DNA of 39,156 nucleotides from JANQEA01 sp964530075 (lineage in GTDB: Bacteria; Bipolaricaulota; Bipolaricaulia; UBA7950; UBA9294), in contig CAZGXU010000017.1 in assembly GCA_964530075.1 (NCBI GenBank), positions 1-39,156 of the forward strand, written 5' to 3'. The position numbers and the translations under genes were made by a program. The notes under the pieces were generated by a model. That model was not told where the DNA came from. It saw only the letters and a program-made list of their open reading frames with translations, and did no database searches. Within the stretch, counting starts at the first letter, position 1, and every line of letters starts with the position of its first letter. Of this stretch, positions 24,423-32,345 are shown piece after piece.

Positions 24423-24946
24423 GCTTGCTCCTCCTGTGCGGCGGGCCCTTGACTCACGGTGACCTTGCTGGCGCGCAGGACCCGCCCGTTTCGTCGATAA
24501 CCGGCTGAGAATTCCTCGATGATCGTATTCTTCTCTTCCTCGCTCGCTGCGGTCAGTAGCGCTTCGTGCAGCGCAGGGTCGAACGAAGCGCCCACGGACG
24601 GAATCCGCTCGACACCGCGGCGCTCGAGAATCTGAGCCACTTGCGCGAAGATCTGCTCGACGCCCGTGACGAAGGTCTCCACGTTCTGATCGGACGCGTA
24701 GCTGCGGAACGCGCGCTCCAGATTCTCGTACGGCGTCAAGAAGTCGAGGAGGACCTGGTCGACAACCCGTTCCTCCAACGTCCCGACGTCCCGGGCCGTC
24801 CGCTTCTTGTAGTTCTCGAACTCCGCCTGCAATCGCCGGAGCCGGTCGATGCACGACTGGAGCTCGATCCCTTCCTCCTCGACCGGGATCTCGGGCGACG
24901 GCGTCGCGGGTTCCTCGGTCCTGTCACGCTTCGTTTCTTCGCTCAT
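24419..24946 (-). CDS. grpE: nucleotide exchange factor GrpE
   Basis: 175 residues: an acidic, disordered N-terminus, a long coiled coil (about 30-90, LQSCIDRLRRLQAEFENYKKR) and the small beta domain with IPSVGASFDPALHEAL and the GYRRNGRVLRASKVTVS end typical of GrpE. Releases ADP from DnaK. The ATG at 24946 overlaps the hrcA stop (ATGA) and has GGGAGG upstream; the longer open frame is rejected because it would overlap hrcA widely. Confidence 0.96.
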   Translation of the reverse strand: MSEETKRDRTEEPATPSPEIPVEEEGIELQSCIDRLRRLQAEFENYKKRTARDVGTLEERVVDQVLLDFLTPYENLERAFRSYASDQNVETFVTGVEQIFAQVAQILERRGVERIPSVGASFDPALHEALLTAASEEEKNTIIEEFSAGYRRNGRVLRASKVTVSQGPAAQEEQA

Positions 24947-26016
24947 CCGTTCATCCTCCCGGAGCTTCGGGCGGCCGAATTCACCAACAGGCCTTCCAAG
25001 CGGTTGGCGATGTAGCTCACTGTGGAGAGCGCCCGTCCGTAGTCCATCCACAGAGGTCCGATCACCCCGAGGACCCCCGAGTGAGGCCGGTAGTCGCACG
25101 TGACGACGCTGAACTCCTCCAGCCCAGGCAGCGGGAAATTCCCTATGCTGAAGACGATTCCTTCCGTTTCCGCTCGGGCCTCCGACACGGCCTCGATGAA
25201 TCCCGCCTCGTCGCGCACGGCGCGACTGAAGTCGGAGAAGTCGGCCATCGCCCGGTCGGGGACCGTCTGCTGCAACGCGTCGGCCAGGTTCAGCAGGCCG
25301 TCGAAGCGAACCGGGCGCTGCATCCGGCGTTGGAGCAGCCTTTGAAGGACCAGGATCGCCTGACGGACCGTACGCTCATACCAACCTTCCGGCTCGCCGA
25401 TGTCGGGAAGCGAACGGACCTCCGAGAGGTTGACGCCCTTTAGGTTCTCGTTGATCAATTGCATGATGTGATCGACCTCGCTCGGTGTCAGGTCGTCGTC
25501 CAACGGGACGAGGCCGTGTTCGACGATCCCGATGTCGGAGAGGATCAGCAAGAACGCCAACCGCTCCGCCATCCTCAGGAGGACGACGCGTTCCAGCTTC
25601 GTCTCGTCCGGTCGGGGGGGGACCACGAACGATGCACACCCGGTGATGCTCCCGAGCAGGAACGAGGTCTGGCGGATCGTCTCTTCTACGTCGAGGCACC
25701 GCGCCTCGACCGTCTCGACGATCTCGAGACGCTCTTCACGCGTCAGCTCCGACAGGTCAAGGAGCCAGTCGACGAAGAACCGATATCCCTTCTTCGTGGG
25801 GATGCGCCCCGACGACGAGTACGGCTTCTCGATGTACCCGGCGGCCTCGAGGTCGTTCATCTCGTTTCGGACCGTGGCGGAGCTGACGGCCAGACCGTAG
25901 TCCTCGAGGATCATCCGTGACGAGACAGGATCGCGGAACCGGATGTACCGGTCGACGATTTCCTTCAGGATCAGCCGCTGTCTCTCGGGGAGATCTTTCG
26001 TATTAGCACTCTGCAT
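24943..26016 (-). CDS. hrcA: heat-inducible transcription repressor HrcA
   Basis: 357 residues. An N-terminal winged helix (about 1-75; RQRLILKEIVDRYI, SSATVRNEMNDLEAAGYIEKPYSSSGRIPTKKGYRFFVD) precedes the HrcA dimerisation and GAF-like domains, ending in GVLGVIGPLWMDYGRAL. Represses chaperone operons by binding CIRCE. Its start codon lies inside the CIRCE spacer, so residues Q2-N5 are encoded by an operator arm. There is no Shine-Dalgarno sequence and the predicted mRNA leader is only about 6 nt. First gene of hrcA-grpE-dnaK-dnaJ. Confidence 0.97.
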   Translation of the reverse strand: MQSANTKDLPERQRLILKEIVDRYIRFRDPVSSRMILEDYGLAVSSATVRNEMNDLEAAGYIEKPYSSSGRIPTKKGYRFFVDWLLDLSELTREERLEIVETVEARCLDVEETIRQTSFLLGSITGCASFVVPPRPDETKLERVVLLRMAERLAFLLILSDIGIVEHGLVPLDDDLTPSEVDHIMQLINENLKGVNLSEVRSLPDIGEPEGWYERTVRQAILVLQRLLQRRMQRPVRFDGLLNLADALQQTVPDRAMADFSDFSRAVRDEAGFIEAVSEARAETEGIVFSIGNFPLPGLEEFSVVTCDYRPHSGVLGVIGPLWMDYGRALSTVSYIANRLEGLLVNSAARSSGRMNG

Positions 26017-26029
26017 ATCAGTTTGCTAA
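26003..26029. promoter_or_regulatory. CIRCE operator (HrcA-binding site)
   Basis: TTAGCACTC (26003-26011), a 9-nt spacer, then GTTTGCTAA (26021-26029). The first arm is the perfect CIRCE consensus and the second has two mismatches to GAGTGCTAA. The site reaches the -10 box of the promoter, covers the predicted start site and contains the hrcA ATG (26016-26014), so HrcA would block polymerase directly. Confidence 0.92.
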
Positions 26030-26057
26030 TGGTAGTCCGTCCGGCGAGGTCTGTCAA
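26029..26057 (-). promoter_or_regulatory. promoter of the hrcA operon
   Basis: Perfect TTGACA (26057-26052), 17 nt, TACCAT (26034-26029) on the minus strand. The start site would be near 26022, 6 nt before the ATG and inside CIRCE. Confidence 0.8.
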
Positions 26058-26149
26058 CACGAAACGCGGTATTCTCGACGGGATTCGTCTTCCAAGGAGC
26101 CGGGTCTATCCGGAGCCGTTCCGCGGAGCGGCCGTGCCGACCCCGTGAC

Positions 26150-28735
26150 TCACGCGACGCGTCCGCAGCATTTCTTGTACTTTTTCCCCGAGCCGCACGG
26201 GCACGGGTCATTTCGGCCGGGCTCCTTCTCGACCCGGACCGAGCGCTGAGGCCCTTTCCCCTTCGGTCGCCGTTGCGAGGGCGACGGGGCGGACGAGGGG
26301 TGGACGTACCGGACGTCATCGGCCGACGGTCTCGGGCCCGAACCGGTGGAGACGGTCAGCCGCGGGTTGAGGACGATCCGGACGATCTTCTCGGCCGCAT
26401 TGGCGAGCATCTCCTGGAACATGACGAACGACTCCCGCTTGAACGCGACGAGCGGATCGGTCCCGCCGTAGGCCGTCCATCCGATGCCCCCCTTCAAGTC
26501 GTCGAGGTTGTACAGATGCGTCCGCCACGCCTCGTCCAATGTCGTGAGGATGATGTAGTGCGCGAGAAGCGAGAACGGCTTCCCGAGCCGCTCCCGTTGC
26601 GCGATCAGGGCCTTCCTCAGGTGGTCGCTGGCGGCGGCCACGATCCCGGCGGGGTCGGGCGCGTCGAGCTGCGGTTCCTCGGCCGGCGCGTACGACGACA
26701 GCTCGTGCGCCAAGCCGGCGAGGTTCCATTCGTCCCTCGACCGGCCGGCCGCTGCGTGTTCGCTCACCAGGCTCTCCGCCAGCTCGTCGAACAGGTCGTG
26801 CAGGTAGTCGTCCAGATCGGACTCCGCCTCCGGGCCGAGGCCCCCTTCGGAGCCGGGCGGGGGAAGGAAGAACCGGTCGCGCAGGGCGTAGACCGCCTCT
26901 CTCTGCTTGGAGAGGACGAGGTCGTATTCGAGGAGGCGCTTCCGGATCTCGAAGTTGCGCCCTTCGACGCGCTTCTGCGCCCGACGGATCGCGCTGGTGA
27001 GGAGATCGTGCTCGATCGCCTCGCCCTCGTTCATCCCGAGCCGATCCATCAGCGGCCCGATTCGATCTCCGCCGAAGATCCGGAGGAGGTCGTCCTCCAT
27101 CGACAGGTAGAACTGGGACGATCCGGGATCCCCCTGCCTGCCTGCCCGCCCGAGCAGCTGGTTGTCGATCCGCCGGGATTCGTGGCGCTGCGCTCCGACG
27201 ACGTGTAGACCGCCGGACTCGGCGACGCCGTCGCCGAGCTTGATGTCGGTCCCGCGGCCGGCCATGTTCGTCGCCACGGTGATCGCGGCGCGCTGCCCGG
27301 CGTCGGCGACGATTTCCGCCTCCTGCTCGTGGTACTTGGCGTTGAGAACGTGGTGGGACAGCGCCCGTGACTTGAGAAGTGCAGAAAGGCGCTCGGATTT
27401 CTCGATCGAGTTCGTTCCGATCAGGACGGGGCGCCCTTGTTCGTGGAGGGCGGCGACTTCGGCAGCGATCGCCTCAAACGCCGCCTTCCGGGTGCGGAAG
27501 ATCCGATCCGGCAGTGCTTCCCGGCGAAGCGGGCGGTTCGTCGGAATGACGAGGACCGGGAGGCCGTAGATCTGCTTGAACTCCTCCTCCTCCGTCTTCG
27601 CGGTGCCGGTCATCCCGCACAGTCCCCCATACAGCTGGAAGTAGTGCTGCAAGGTGATCTGTGCCAGGGTCTGCGATTCCCGCTGGATCCGGAGACCTTC
27701 CTTCGCTTCGAGCGCTTGGTGGAGCCCGTCGGAGTAGCGGCGATCGGGCATGAGGCGGCCGGTGAACTCGTCGACGATCATCACCCGACCGTCCTTGACG
27801 ATGTAATGCTGTTCCCTCTGGAACAGGTGGAGGGCGCGGAGTGCCGTCTCGATGTGATGGAGGGTCTCCGTCTGTTCCGGCGCGAACAGGTTCTCGATCG
27901 AGAGGGCCTGTTCGGCCTTGTGGATCCCGCTGTCGGTCAGCGTCAGTCGTCTCGACTCCTCGTCGATCTCGAAGTCGACGTCCTGGCGAAACCGGCGGGA
28001 GAGGGCGGCGAACTTCCGGTATCGGTCGAGCGCCTCGGCGGCCGATCCGGAGATGATCAGCGGGGTTCGTGCTTCGTCGATCAGGATGTTGTCGATCTCA
28101 TCGACGATCGCGAAGTCCAACGGTCCCTGCACCTTCCGATCGCTGGTCAGGACCATGTTGTCGCGGAGGTAATCGAACCCGAACTGGTTGTTCGTCCCGT
28201 AGGTGATGTCGGCGGCATACGCGACCTTCCGATCGTTCGGCTCCATCCCGTCCTGAAGGAGACCGACCGTCAGGCCGAGGAACTCGTAGATCGGCCCCAT
28301 CCATTCTCGGTCGCGTCGCGCGAGATAGTCGTTGACAGTGACCACGTGGACCTTGCCGACGAGCGCGTTCAGGGTCGCGGGAAGGGTCGCGACGAGGGTC
28401 TTCCCCTCACCGGTCTGCATTTCGGCGATCCGTCGGTCGTCGAGCGCGAGGCCGCCGACGATTTGGACGTCGAACGGGCGTAGACCGACGGTCCGTTCGG
28501 CGACCTCGCGGACGAGCGCGTAGGCCTCGACCCGGACGTCCTGCCTCAATTCCCCGTCGCTCAAACGCTGGCGCAGCTCATCGACCCCGCTGCGCAGGCC
28601 GTCGTCCGGCAGGGATCTCATCTCGTCAGCGAGCGCGTTGATCGCCGCCAGCTCCCGCTCGTAGCGTTTCAGCTGCTGGCTGTTGGTCTGCCCGAAGAGA
28701 TAGTCGACGGCGTGACGGATCGTGTCAATGGCCAT
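26150..28735 (-). CDS. secA: protein translocase ATPase SecA
   Basis: 861 residues. Walker A MQTGEGKT (107-113 region), VDEIDNILIDEARTPLIISG, the preprotein cross-linking region, motif GTDIKLGDGVAESGGLHVVG and the C-terminal zinc/SecB-type tail (C845, C847, C856, C857 in CPCGSGKKYKKCC). Drives Sec-dependent export. The ATG at 28735 has no Shine-Dalgarno sequence; a promoter 16 nt upstream gives a very short leader. The interval 26058-26149 downstream holds a near-palindrome (26115-26132) without a T-tract; no certain terminator separates secA from hrcA. Confidence 0.98.
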   Translation of the reverse strand: MAIDTIRHAVDYLFGQTNSQQLKRYERELAAINALADEMRSLPDDGLRSGVDELRQRLSDGELRQDVRVEAYALVREVAERTVGLRPFDVQIVGGLALDDRRIAEMQTGEGKTLVATLPATLNALVGKVHVVTVNDYLARRDREWMGPIYEFLGLTVGLLQDGMEPNDRKVAYAADITYGTNNQFGFDYLRDNMVLTSDRKVQGPLDFAIVDEIDNILIDEARTPLIISGSAAEALDRYRKFAALSRRFRQDVDFEIDEESRRLTLTDSGIHKAEQALSIENLFAPEQTETLHHIETALRALHLFQREQHYIVKDGRVMIVDEFTGRLMPDRRYSDGLHQALEAKEGLRIQRESQTLAQITLQHYFQLYGGLCGMTGTAKTEEEEFKQIYGLPVLVIPTNRPLRREALPDRIFRTRKAAFEAIAAEVAALHEQGRPVLIGTNSIEKSERLSALLKSRALSHHVLNAKYHEQEAEIVADAGQRAAITVATNMAGRGTDIKLGDGVAESGGLHVVGAQRHESRRIDNQLLGRAGRQGDPGSSQFYLSMEDDLLRIFGGDRIGPLMDRLGMNEGEAIEHDLLTSAIRRAQKRVEGRNFEIRKRLLEYDLVLSKQREAVYALRDRFFLPPPGSEGGLGPEAESDLDDYLHDLFDELAESLVSEHAAAGRSRDEWNLAGLAHELSSYAPAEEPQLDAPDPAGIVAAASDHLRKALIAQRERLGKPFSLLAHYIILTTLDEAWRTHLYNLDDLKGGIGWTAYGGTDPLVAFKRESFVMFQEMLANAAEKIVRIVLNPRLTVSTGSGPRPSADDVRYVHPSSAPSPSQRRPKGKGPQRSVRVEKEPGRNDPCPCGSGKKYKKCCGRVA

Positions 28736-28751
28736 ACGGAATCACGGGGTC

Positions 28752-28779
28752 AGTATAGGGGCCAGCTCGATTCTCGCAA
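28752..28779 (-). promoter_or_regulatory. promoter of secA
   Basis: TTGCGA (28779-28774), 16 nt, TATACT (28757-28752) on the minus strand. The -10 box ends 16 nt before the ATG at 28735, predicting a leader of about 10 nt. Confidence 0.6.
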
Positions 28780-28829
28780 GAGGCCGGGAGGGGAACTCGG
28801 ATCAGGTCATAGATAGGAGGTTCATTCCC

Positions 28830-28990
28830 TCCTGCTGCTTCGGTACTGCGCACCTCGCAGTAGGAGCGAATTCCTTTCCCGTAAGGGCTGGGACGGGAAA
28901 GCGTTCTTGGAACGCGCTTCTTGCGTGGGTCCTGTCCTGCTGCTTCGGCTCTCCGAGCCTTGCAGGGAGGAACGGGATTTCCCCCTTCAA
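28830..28990. repeat. hairpin-rich region with two imperfect 50-bp repeats
   Basis: The 14-mer TCCTGCTGCTTCGG occurs at 28830-28843 and again at 28935-28948, each followed by about 35 nt of similar sequence (GCAG..GGA.CG...TTTCCC). Perfect stems: TACTGCG 28844-28850 with 28856-28862; TTTCCCGT 28875-28882 with 28893-28900; GCGTTC 28901-28906 with 28910-28915; GGCTC 28947-28951 with 28955-28959. The region fills the gap between the O-antigen ligase-like gene and the secA promoter and encodes no convincing protein. It resembles a REP/BIME-type or other structured dispersed element; other copies are not visible in this window. Confidence 0.75.
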
Positions 28991-28995
28991 GGCTG

Positions 28996-31101
28996 CTAGG
29001 CGGGCGGGAGGCCCTCCAGCTTGTCCAGAACGGCCTCGCGCTCCTGCTGGAGCTGCTCGATCTCGGCGCGGAGCTTCCCGTATTCCTCCGCGGTGATCGT
29101 AGCCCGACTCGCGAGGGTCTGTTGGGCCGCTTCCAACTTCCCTTCGATGGATTGCAAGGCGCTCTCGAACGCCTCTCTCGCGTCGACCGGCATCCCGCGG
29201 GCCTCGTAGACGGAGCCCAACCCGATGTAGGCCGTCTCGAACCATGGTGCGTCGTCGATCAGCGCCTCCAGCAGAGCCGTCGCCTCCTGCCGGTCGCCGG
29301 TCTGGGCGATGATGACCGCCTCTATGTAGCGGGCCCGAACGCTGATCTCCTCTCGGGGATGACTGGCCAGGAGCAGGTCGACCGTCTCGCGCGCGCGATC
29401 GAACTGGCGCGCGTTCGCCATCAGGTTGGCGTAGTTGAGGTAGACCGTCTCGTCGACGAAGCGGGTGAAACACCTCTCCAGGTTCAGCTGGGCCGCATCG
29501 TACTCCCCGAGAGCGATCTGCACCACGGCGAGGTGATAGTAGGTCTGACGCGGGGCGAAATCGAGTTCGAGACTCCGTTCGAAGAGCGACTCCGCCCCGT
29601 AGTAGTTCCCGAGCTGCGCTTGCTCGATCCCTTCGCTCATCAGGAGGTTCGCACCCAGATCGCGGCCCGCGAGGACGGAGACGACGAGACCGATCGCGGT
29701 CACGCCCGCGAGGACGGCCTTCAGCCTCCACCCGACCAGCTTCACCGAGAACTGGCCGGAGTCCCCGTAGACGCGCGAGAAGGCCAGGCCGCCGACCACG
29801 ACCAGGACGAGGCTCGATGAAGGGAGGTGGGCGGGGAAGCTGACGAGGGCGTGAGTCAGGAGCGCGGCGATCCCGCACGAGAAGAGGAGAAGATCGAGGC
29901 GATTCGATTCGTCGTTCGATCGGAGCCGCTTCCAGAGGGAGGCGACGAGAACGGCGAGAAACGAGGCGAGGGCGAGGACGCCGAGGACGCCGAGCTCGGC
30001 CAGGGTCTGAACGTACTCGTTGTGGACTTGCGCCGCCCGAGTGATGTAGAAATCGTAGGCCTCGCCTCGGGGTGTGGCGAGGAACGCCGCCTTGTAGGGG
30101 AGGAAATTCAGCTTGTAGTTGCCCAATCCGACGCCGGTCAGAGGGTGGTCCTTGAACATCTCCCAGCCGATCCACCAGTCCCACGAGCGGACGTTGCCGG
30201 AGTTTTGCTCCCACCACCGGCCGATCCACGACCGGCTCTCCTGGGAGAGGCCCACGACGGAGTTCAGCGGGCCGGACGGAGCTTCAATCAGGAAGGTGAC
30301 GACCAACGTCGCGATCAGGATCAGGAGCCAGAGCCGATTCCGTCGGACGGGCTCGATCGGACGGAAGACCAGGAATCCGATGAGAAGGGTCGCGGCGCTC
30401 AGCACGAGCGCGACCAGCGTGCCGCTCTGCCTCAGGACCAGGACCATCCCGAAGCAGAACGCGATCAGGAGGATCGACAGGACGCGGAGCGAACGAGAGC
30501 GAGGGCGGACGACGAGAACGACCGCCGGGAAGAGCAAGTAGGCCAAGAACCCGCCGAGGTAGTTGCGGTTCCCCATCGTGGAGATGATCTCGTTCAACCC
30601 TGTCCCCCCGGCCGGCCCGCGCGCGATCCCGAGGTACTGCAGCAGCCCGTACAGCGCGGCGAGGAACGCGGAGGCGAGGAGGGCGAACAGCAGCATGTGA
30701 ACGTCGCGTCGGTCCCGCACGGCGTTGGCGACGATCACCAGCAAGAGCGTGAAGAAGACGACGAGGACAAGGCTCTGCACGACGACGCGGCCGTTCGTCG
30801 CGTGAAGCAGGGAGAAAAGCGAGGCGACGACCAGCCCGAGGACGGGGATCGTGATCCATGGGAAGCGGATCGTCCAGCTCCCCTTCCGCCACGCCGACAG
30901 GCCCCAGAGGACCGTGAGAACGGAGATCCCGATCAGCCCGACGATCGTCTTCCCGTACCCGTACTCCGAGATCCCCGGCCAGATGAAGAGAGGAAGGGCG
31001 AAAACGAGGAACAGGAGGCCGTAGAACAGGACGCGATCGAGCGGGACGGATGGGAGGACGAGTGCGGTCGATCCTCTCCGGTTCCCCCTCCTCTTCGCCA
31101 T
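28996..31101 (-). CDS. O-antigen ligase-like membrane protein with TPR tail
   Basis: 701 residues: about ten to twelve membrane helices with the Wzy/WaaL-type periplasmic loop (about 250-390; HPLTGVGLGNYKLNF, QVHNEYVQTLAELGVLG), then a soluble C-terminus of tetratricopeptide-like repeats (about 490-650; AQLGNYYGAESLFERSLEL, YYHLAVVQIALGEYDAAQLNL, AYIGLGSVYEARGMPVDAREAF) and a final coiled coil (EIEQLQQEREAVLDKLE). Members ligate or polymerise undecaprenyl-linked glycans, though in other bacteria WaaL-like enzymes glycosylate proteins. The ATG at 31101 was chosen; the upstream open frame is low-complexity. No Shine-Dalgarno sequence; a TATAAT box lies 10 nt before the ATG, inside the stop of the upstream gene. 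Confidence 0.88.
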   Translation of the reverse strand: MAKRRGNRRGSTALVLPSVPLDRVLFYGLLFLVFALPLFIWPGISEYGYGKTIVGLIGISVLTVLWGLSAWRKGSWTIRFPWITIPVLGLVVASLFSLLHATNGRVVVQSLVLVVFFTLLLVIVANAVRDRRDVHMLLFALLASAFLAALYGLLQYLGIARGPAGGTGLNEIISTMGNRNYLGGFLAYLLFPAVVLVVRPRSRSLRVLSILLIAFCFGMVLVLRQSGTLVALVLSAATLLIGFLVFRPIEPVRRNRLWLLILIATLVVTFLIEAPSGPLNSVVGLSQESRSWIGRWWEQNSGNVRSWDWWIGWEMFKDHPLTGVGLGNYKLNFLPYKAAFLATPRGEAYDFYITRAAQVHNEYVQTLAELGVLGVLALASFLAVLVASLWKRLRSNDESNRLDLLLFSCGIAALLTHALVSFPAHLPSSSLVLVVVGGLAFSRVYGDSGQFSVKLVGWRLKAVLAGVTAIGLVVSVLAGRDLGANLLMSEGIEQAQLGNYYGAESLFERSLELDFAPRQTYYHLAVVQIALGEYDAAQLNLERCFTRFVDETVYLNYANLMANARQFDRARETVDLLLASHPREEISVRARYIEAVIIAQTGDRQEATALLEALIDDAPWFETAYIGLGSVYEARGMPVDAREAFESALQSIEGKLEAAQQTLASRATITAEEYGKLRAEIEQLQQEREAVLDKLEGLPPA

Positions 31102-31111
31102 GGCCGAGTCG

Positions 31112-31141
31112 ATTATAGGGAGGTGCCGGGCGCGGAGACAA
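31112..31141 (-). promoter_or_regulatory. promoter for a likely leaderless O-antigen ligase-like mRNA
   Basis: TTGTCT (31141-31136), 18 nt, perfect TATAAT (31117-31112) on the minus strand. The -10 box contains the TAA stop of the preceding flavoprotein gene and ends 10 nt before the ATG at 31101. Confidence 0.7.
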
Positions 31142-32333
31142 CGGGGGATCGATCGGGCGGGCCGACGATCTCGCGGCTCGGGATGAGGGGAAGGAGGTGG
31201 AGGACCTTCCCCCAAAGCCGGGGGCGCGCGGCGAGCTCGTCCGGAAGGCGGTGGAAGCGGTCGATGTCCGCATGCTCGGCGAGGAAGGAGAGGAGATCGG
31301 GGTCGCCGCAGGCGGCGACCACTGCACTGAGATCCCGATCGGAGAGCGTCTCGGAGAGCCTGCGAAGCGATCGCCCGAAGGCGATCTCGCGCCCGATCGC
31401 CGATCTCCATTCGGATTCGTAGGCGATTGCCGCTCGGCCACTCGGCGCCCCGGAGAGGGCCGTCTCGGCGGCGATCCGCCCGGCGATCCGAGCGCAGATC
31501 GCGCCGGAGTAGAGCCCCCCTCCCGACAGCGGTTTCACCTGCCCGGCGGCGTCCCCGACGAGGAAGGCCGAACCGGTCGCCGAACGTGCGGCCGGGGAGA
31601 CGGGGATCCGACCGCCCGCGCGGGAGGCGACTCGGCACCCCGGAAACCGCTCGGAGAGGAGGCGGTCGAGGCGCTCCGACGGATCGAACGACGGCGCCAC
31701 GCCCAGCCCGACGCGGAGTTGCTTCGCCTCAGCGGGCACGGCCCACGCGAAGAAGCCGGGCGCCACACCCTCCCCGAGGAAGACCTCGACCCGGTCCGAA
31801 GGAATCGCGCGATCCGTCTCGACGACGGCCTGGGCGGCGTGGACGAACCGTTCGGGGGGCGGGAGTTCGAACCACTGGGCGACGCGGCTGCTCGGCCCGT
31901 CCGCACCGATGACGACGGGCGCGGTCACCGTTCTCGGACTGCCGGCGGACTCGAGGACGATCGCGTCGTGCGATATCGAGACGGCCTCGGTTCCGAGCCG
32001 GACGTCGACGCCGGCCGCCTCCGCCCGGAGGTGAAGTTCCCGTTCCAGTCGGAGCCGGTCGATGACGACGGCCTTCGTTTGATCGGCGCTGAGGTTCAGC
32101 GCTCGTCCGTCGGGGGCGTGGACGGTGACCGCGCGGATCTCGCGCAAGATGGAGCCGGACGAGACGCCGAGGGCCGTCAGTGTGCGCGGGCTGACCAGCC
32201 CGGCGCAGCACGACGAGCGACTCAGGTCGACGCGCCGGTCGATCAGGAGGACCGTCGCCCCCGCCTCGGCGGCGCAGCGCGCGGCGACCGCGCCGATCGG
32301 CCCCGCCCCGACCACCACCACGTGGACGTGCAT
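31113..32333 (-). CDS. geranylgeranyl-reductase-family FAD oxidoreductase
   Basis: 406 residues. N-terminal FAD-binding Rossmann motif (VVVVGAGPIGAVAARCAAEAGATVLLIDRR), a Cys-containing SSCCAGLVSPRTL segment at the place of the family's conserved Cys motif, GADGPSSRVAQ, and the second FAD motif LVGDAAGQVKPLSGGGLYSGA. Relatives reduce geranylgeranyl chains of chlorophyll, menaquinone or archaeal lipids, or act on other polyprenyls; the substrate here is unknown. ATG 32333 has GGGGAGG upstream, 12 nt after the gpsA stop. Co-transcription with gpsA suggests a link to membrane lipid or quinone chemistry. Confidence 0.88.
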   Translation of the reverse strand: MHVHVVVVGAGPIGAVAARCAAEAGATVLLIDRRVDLSRSSCCAGLVSPRTLTALGVSSGSILREIRAVTVHAPDGRALNLSADQTKAVVIDRLRLERELHLRAEAAGVDVRLGTEAVSISHDAIVLESAGSPRTVTAPVVIGADGPSSRVAQWFELPPPERFVHAAQAVVETDRAIPSDRVEVFLGEGVAPGFFAWAVPAEAKQLRVGLGVAPSFDPSERLDRLLSERFPGCRVASRAGGRIPVSPAARSATGSAFLVGDAAGQVKPLSGGGLYSGAICARIAGRIAAETALSGAPSGRAAIAYESEWRSAIGREIAFGRSLRRLSETLSDRDLSAVVAACGDPDLLSFLAEHADIDRFHRLPDELAARPRLWGKVLHLLPLIPSREIVGPPDRSPVVSAPGTSL

Positions 32334-32345
32334 CCTTTCCTCCCC

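Noticed and set aside
26115..26132. 18-bp near-palindrome between secA and hrcA as a terminator
   Set aside because: No T-tract follows on either strand and there is almost no loop; it may be a protein site or chance in GC-rich DNA.
28802..28995. Extension of a minus-strand frame (out of frame with the O-antigen ligase-like gene) through the hairpin region
   Set aside because: The repeated APKQQ-like peptide motifs only reflect the DNA repeat; the real gene stops at 28996 and this frame has no sensible start or domain.
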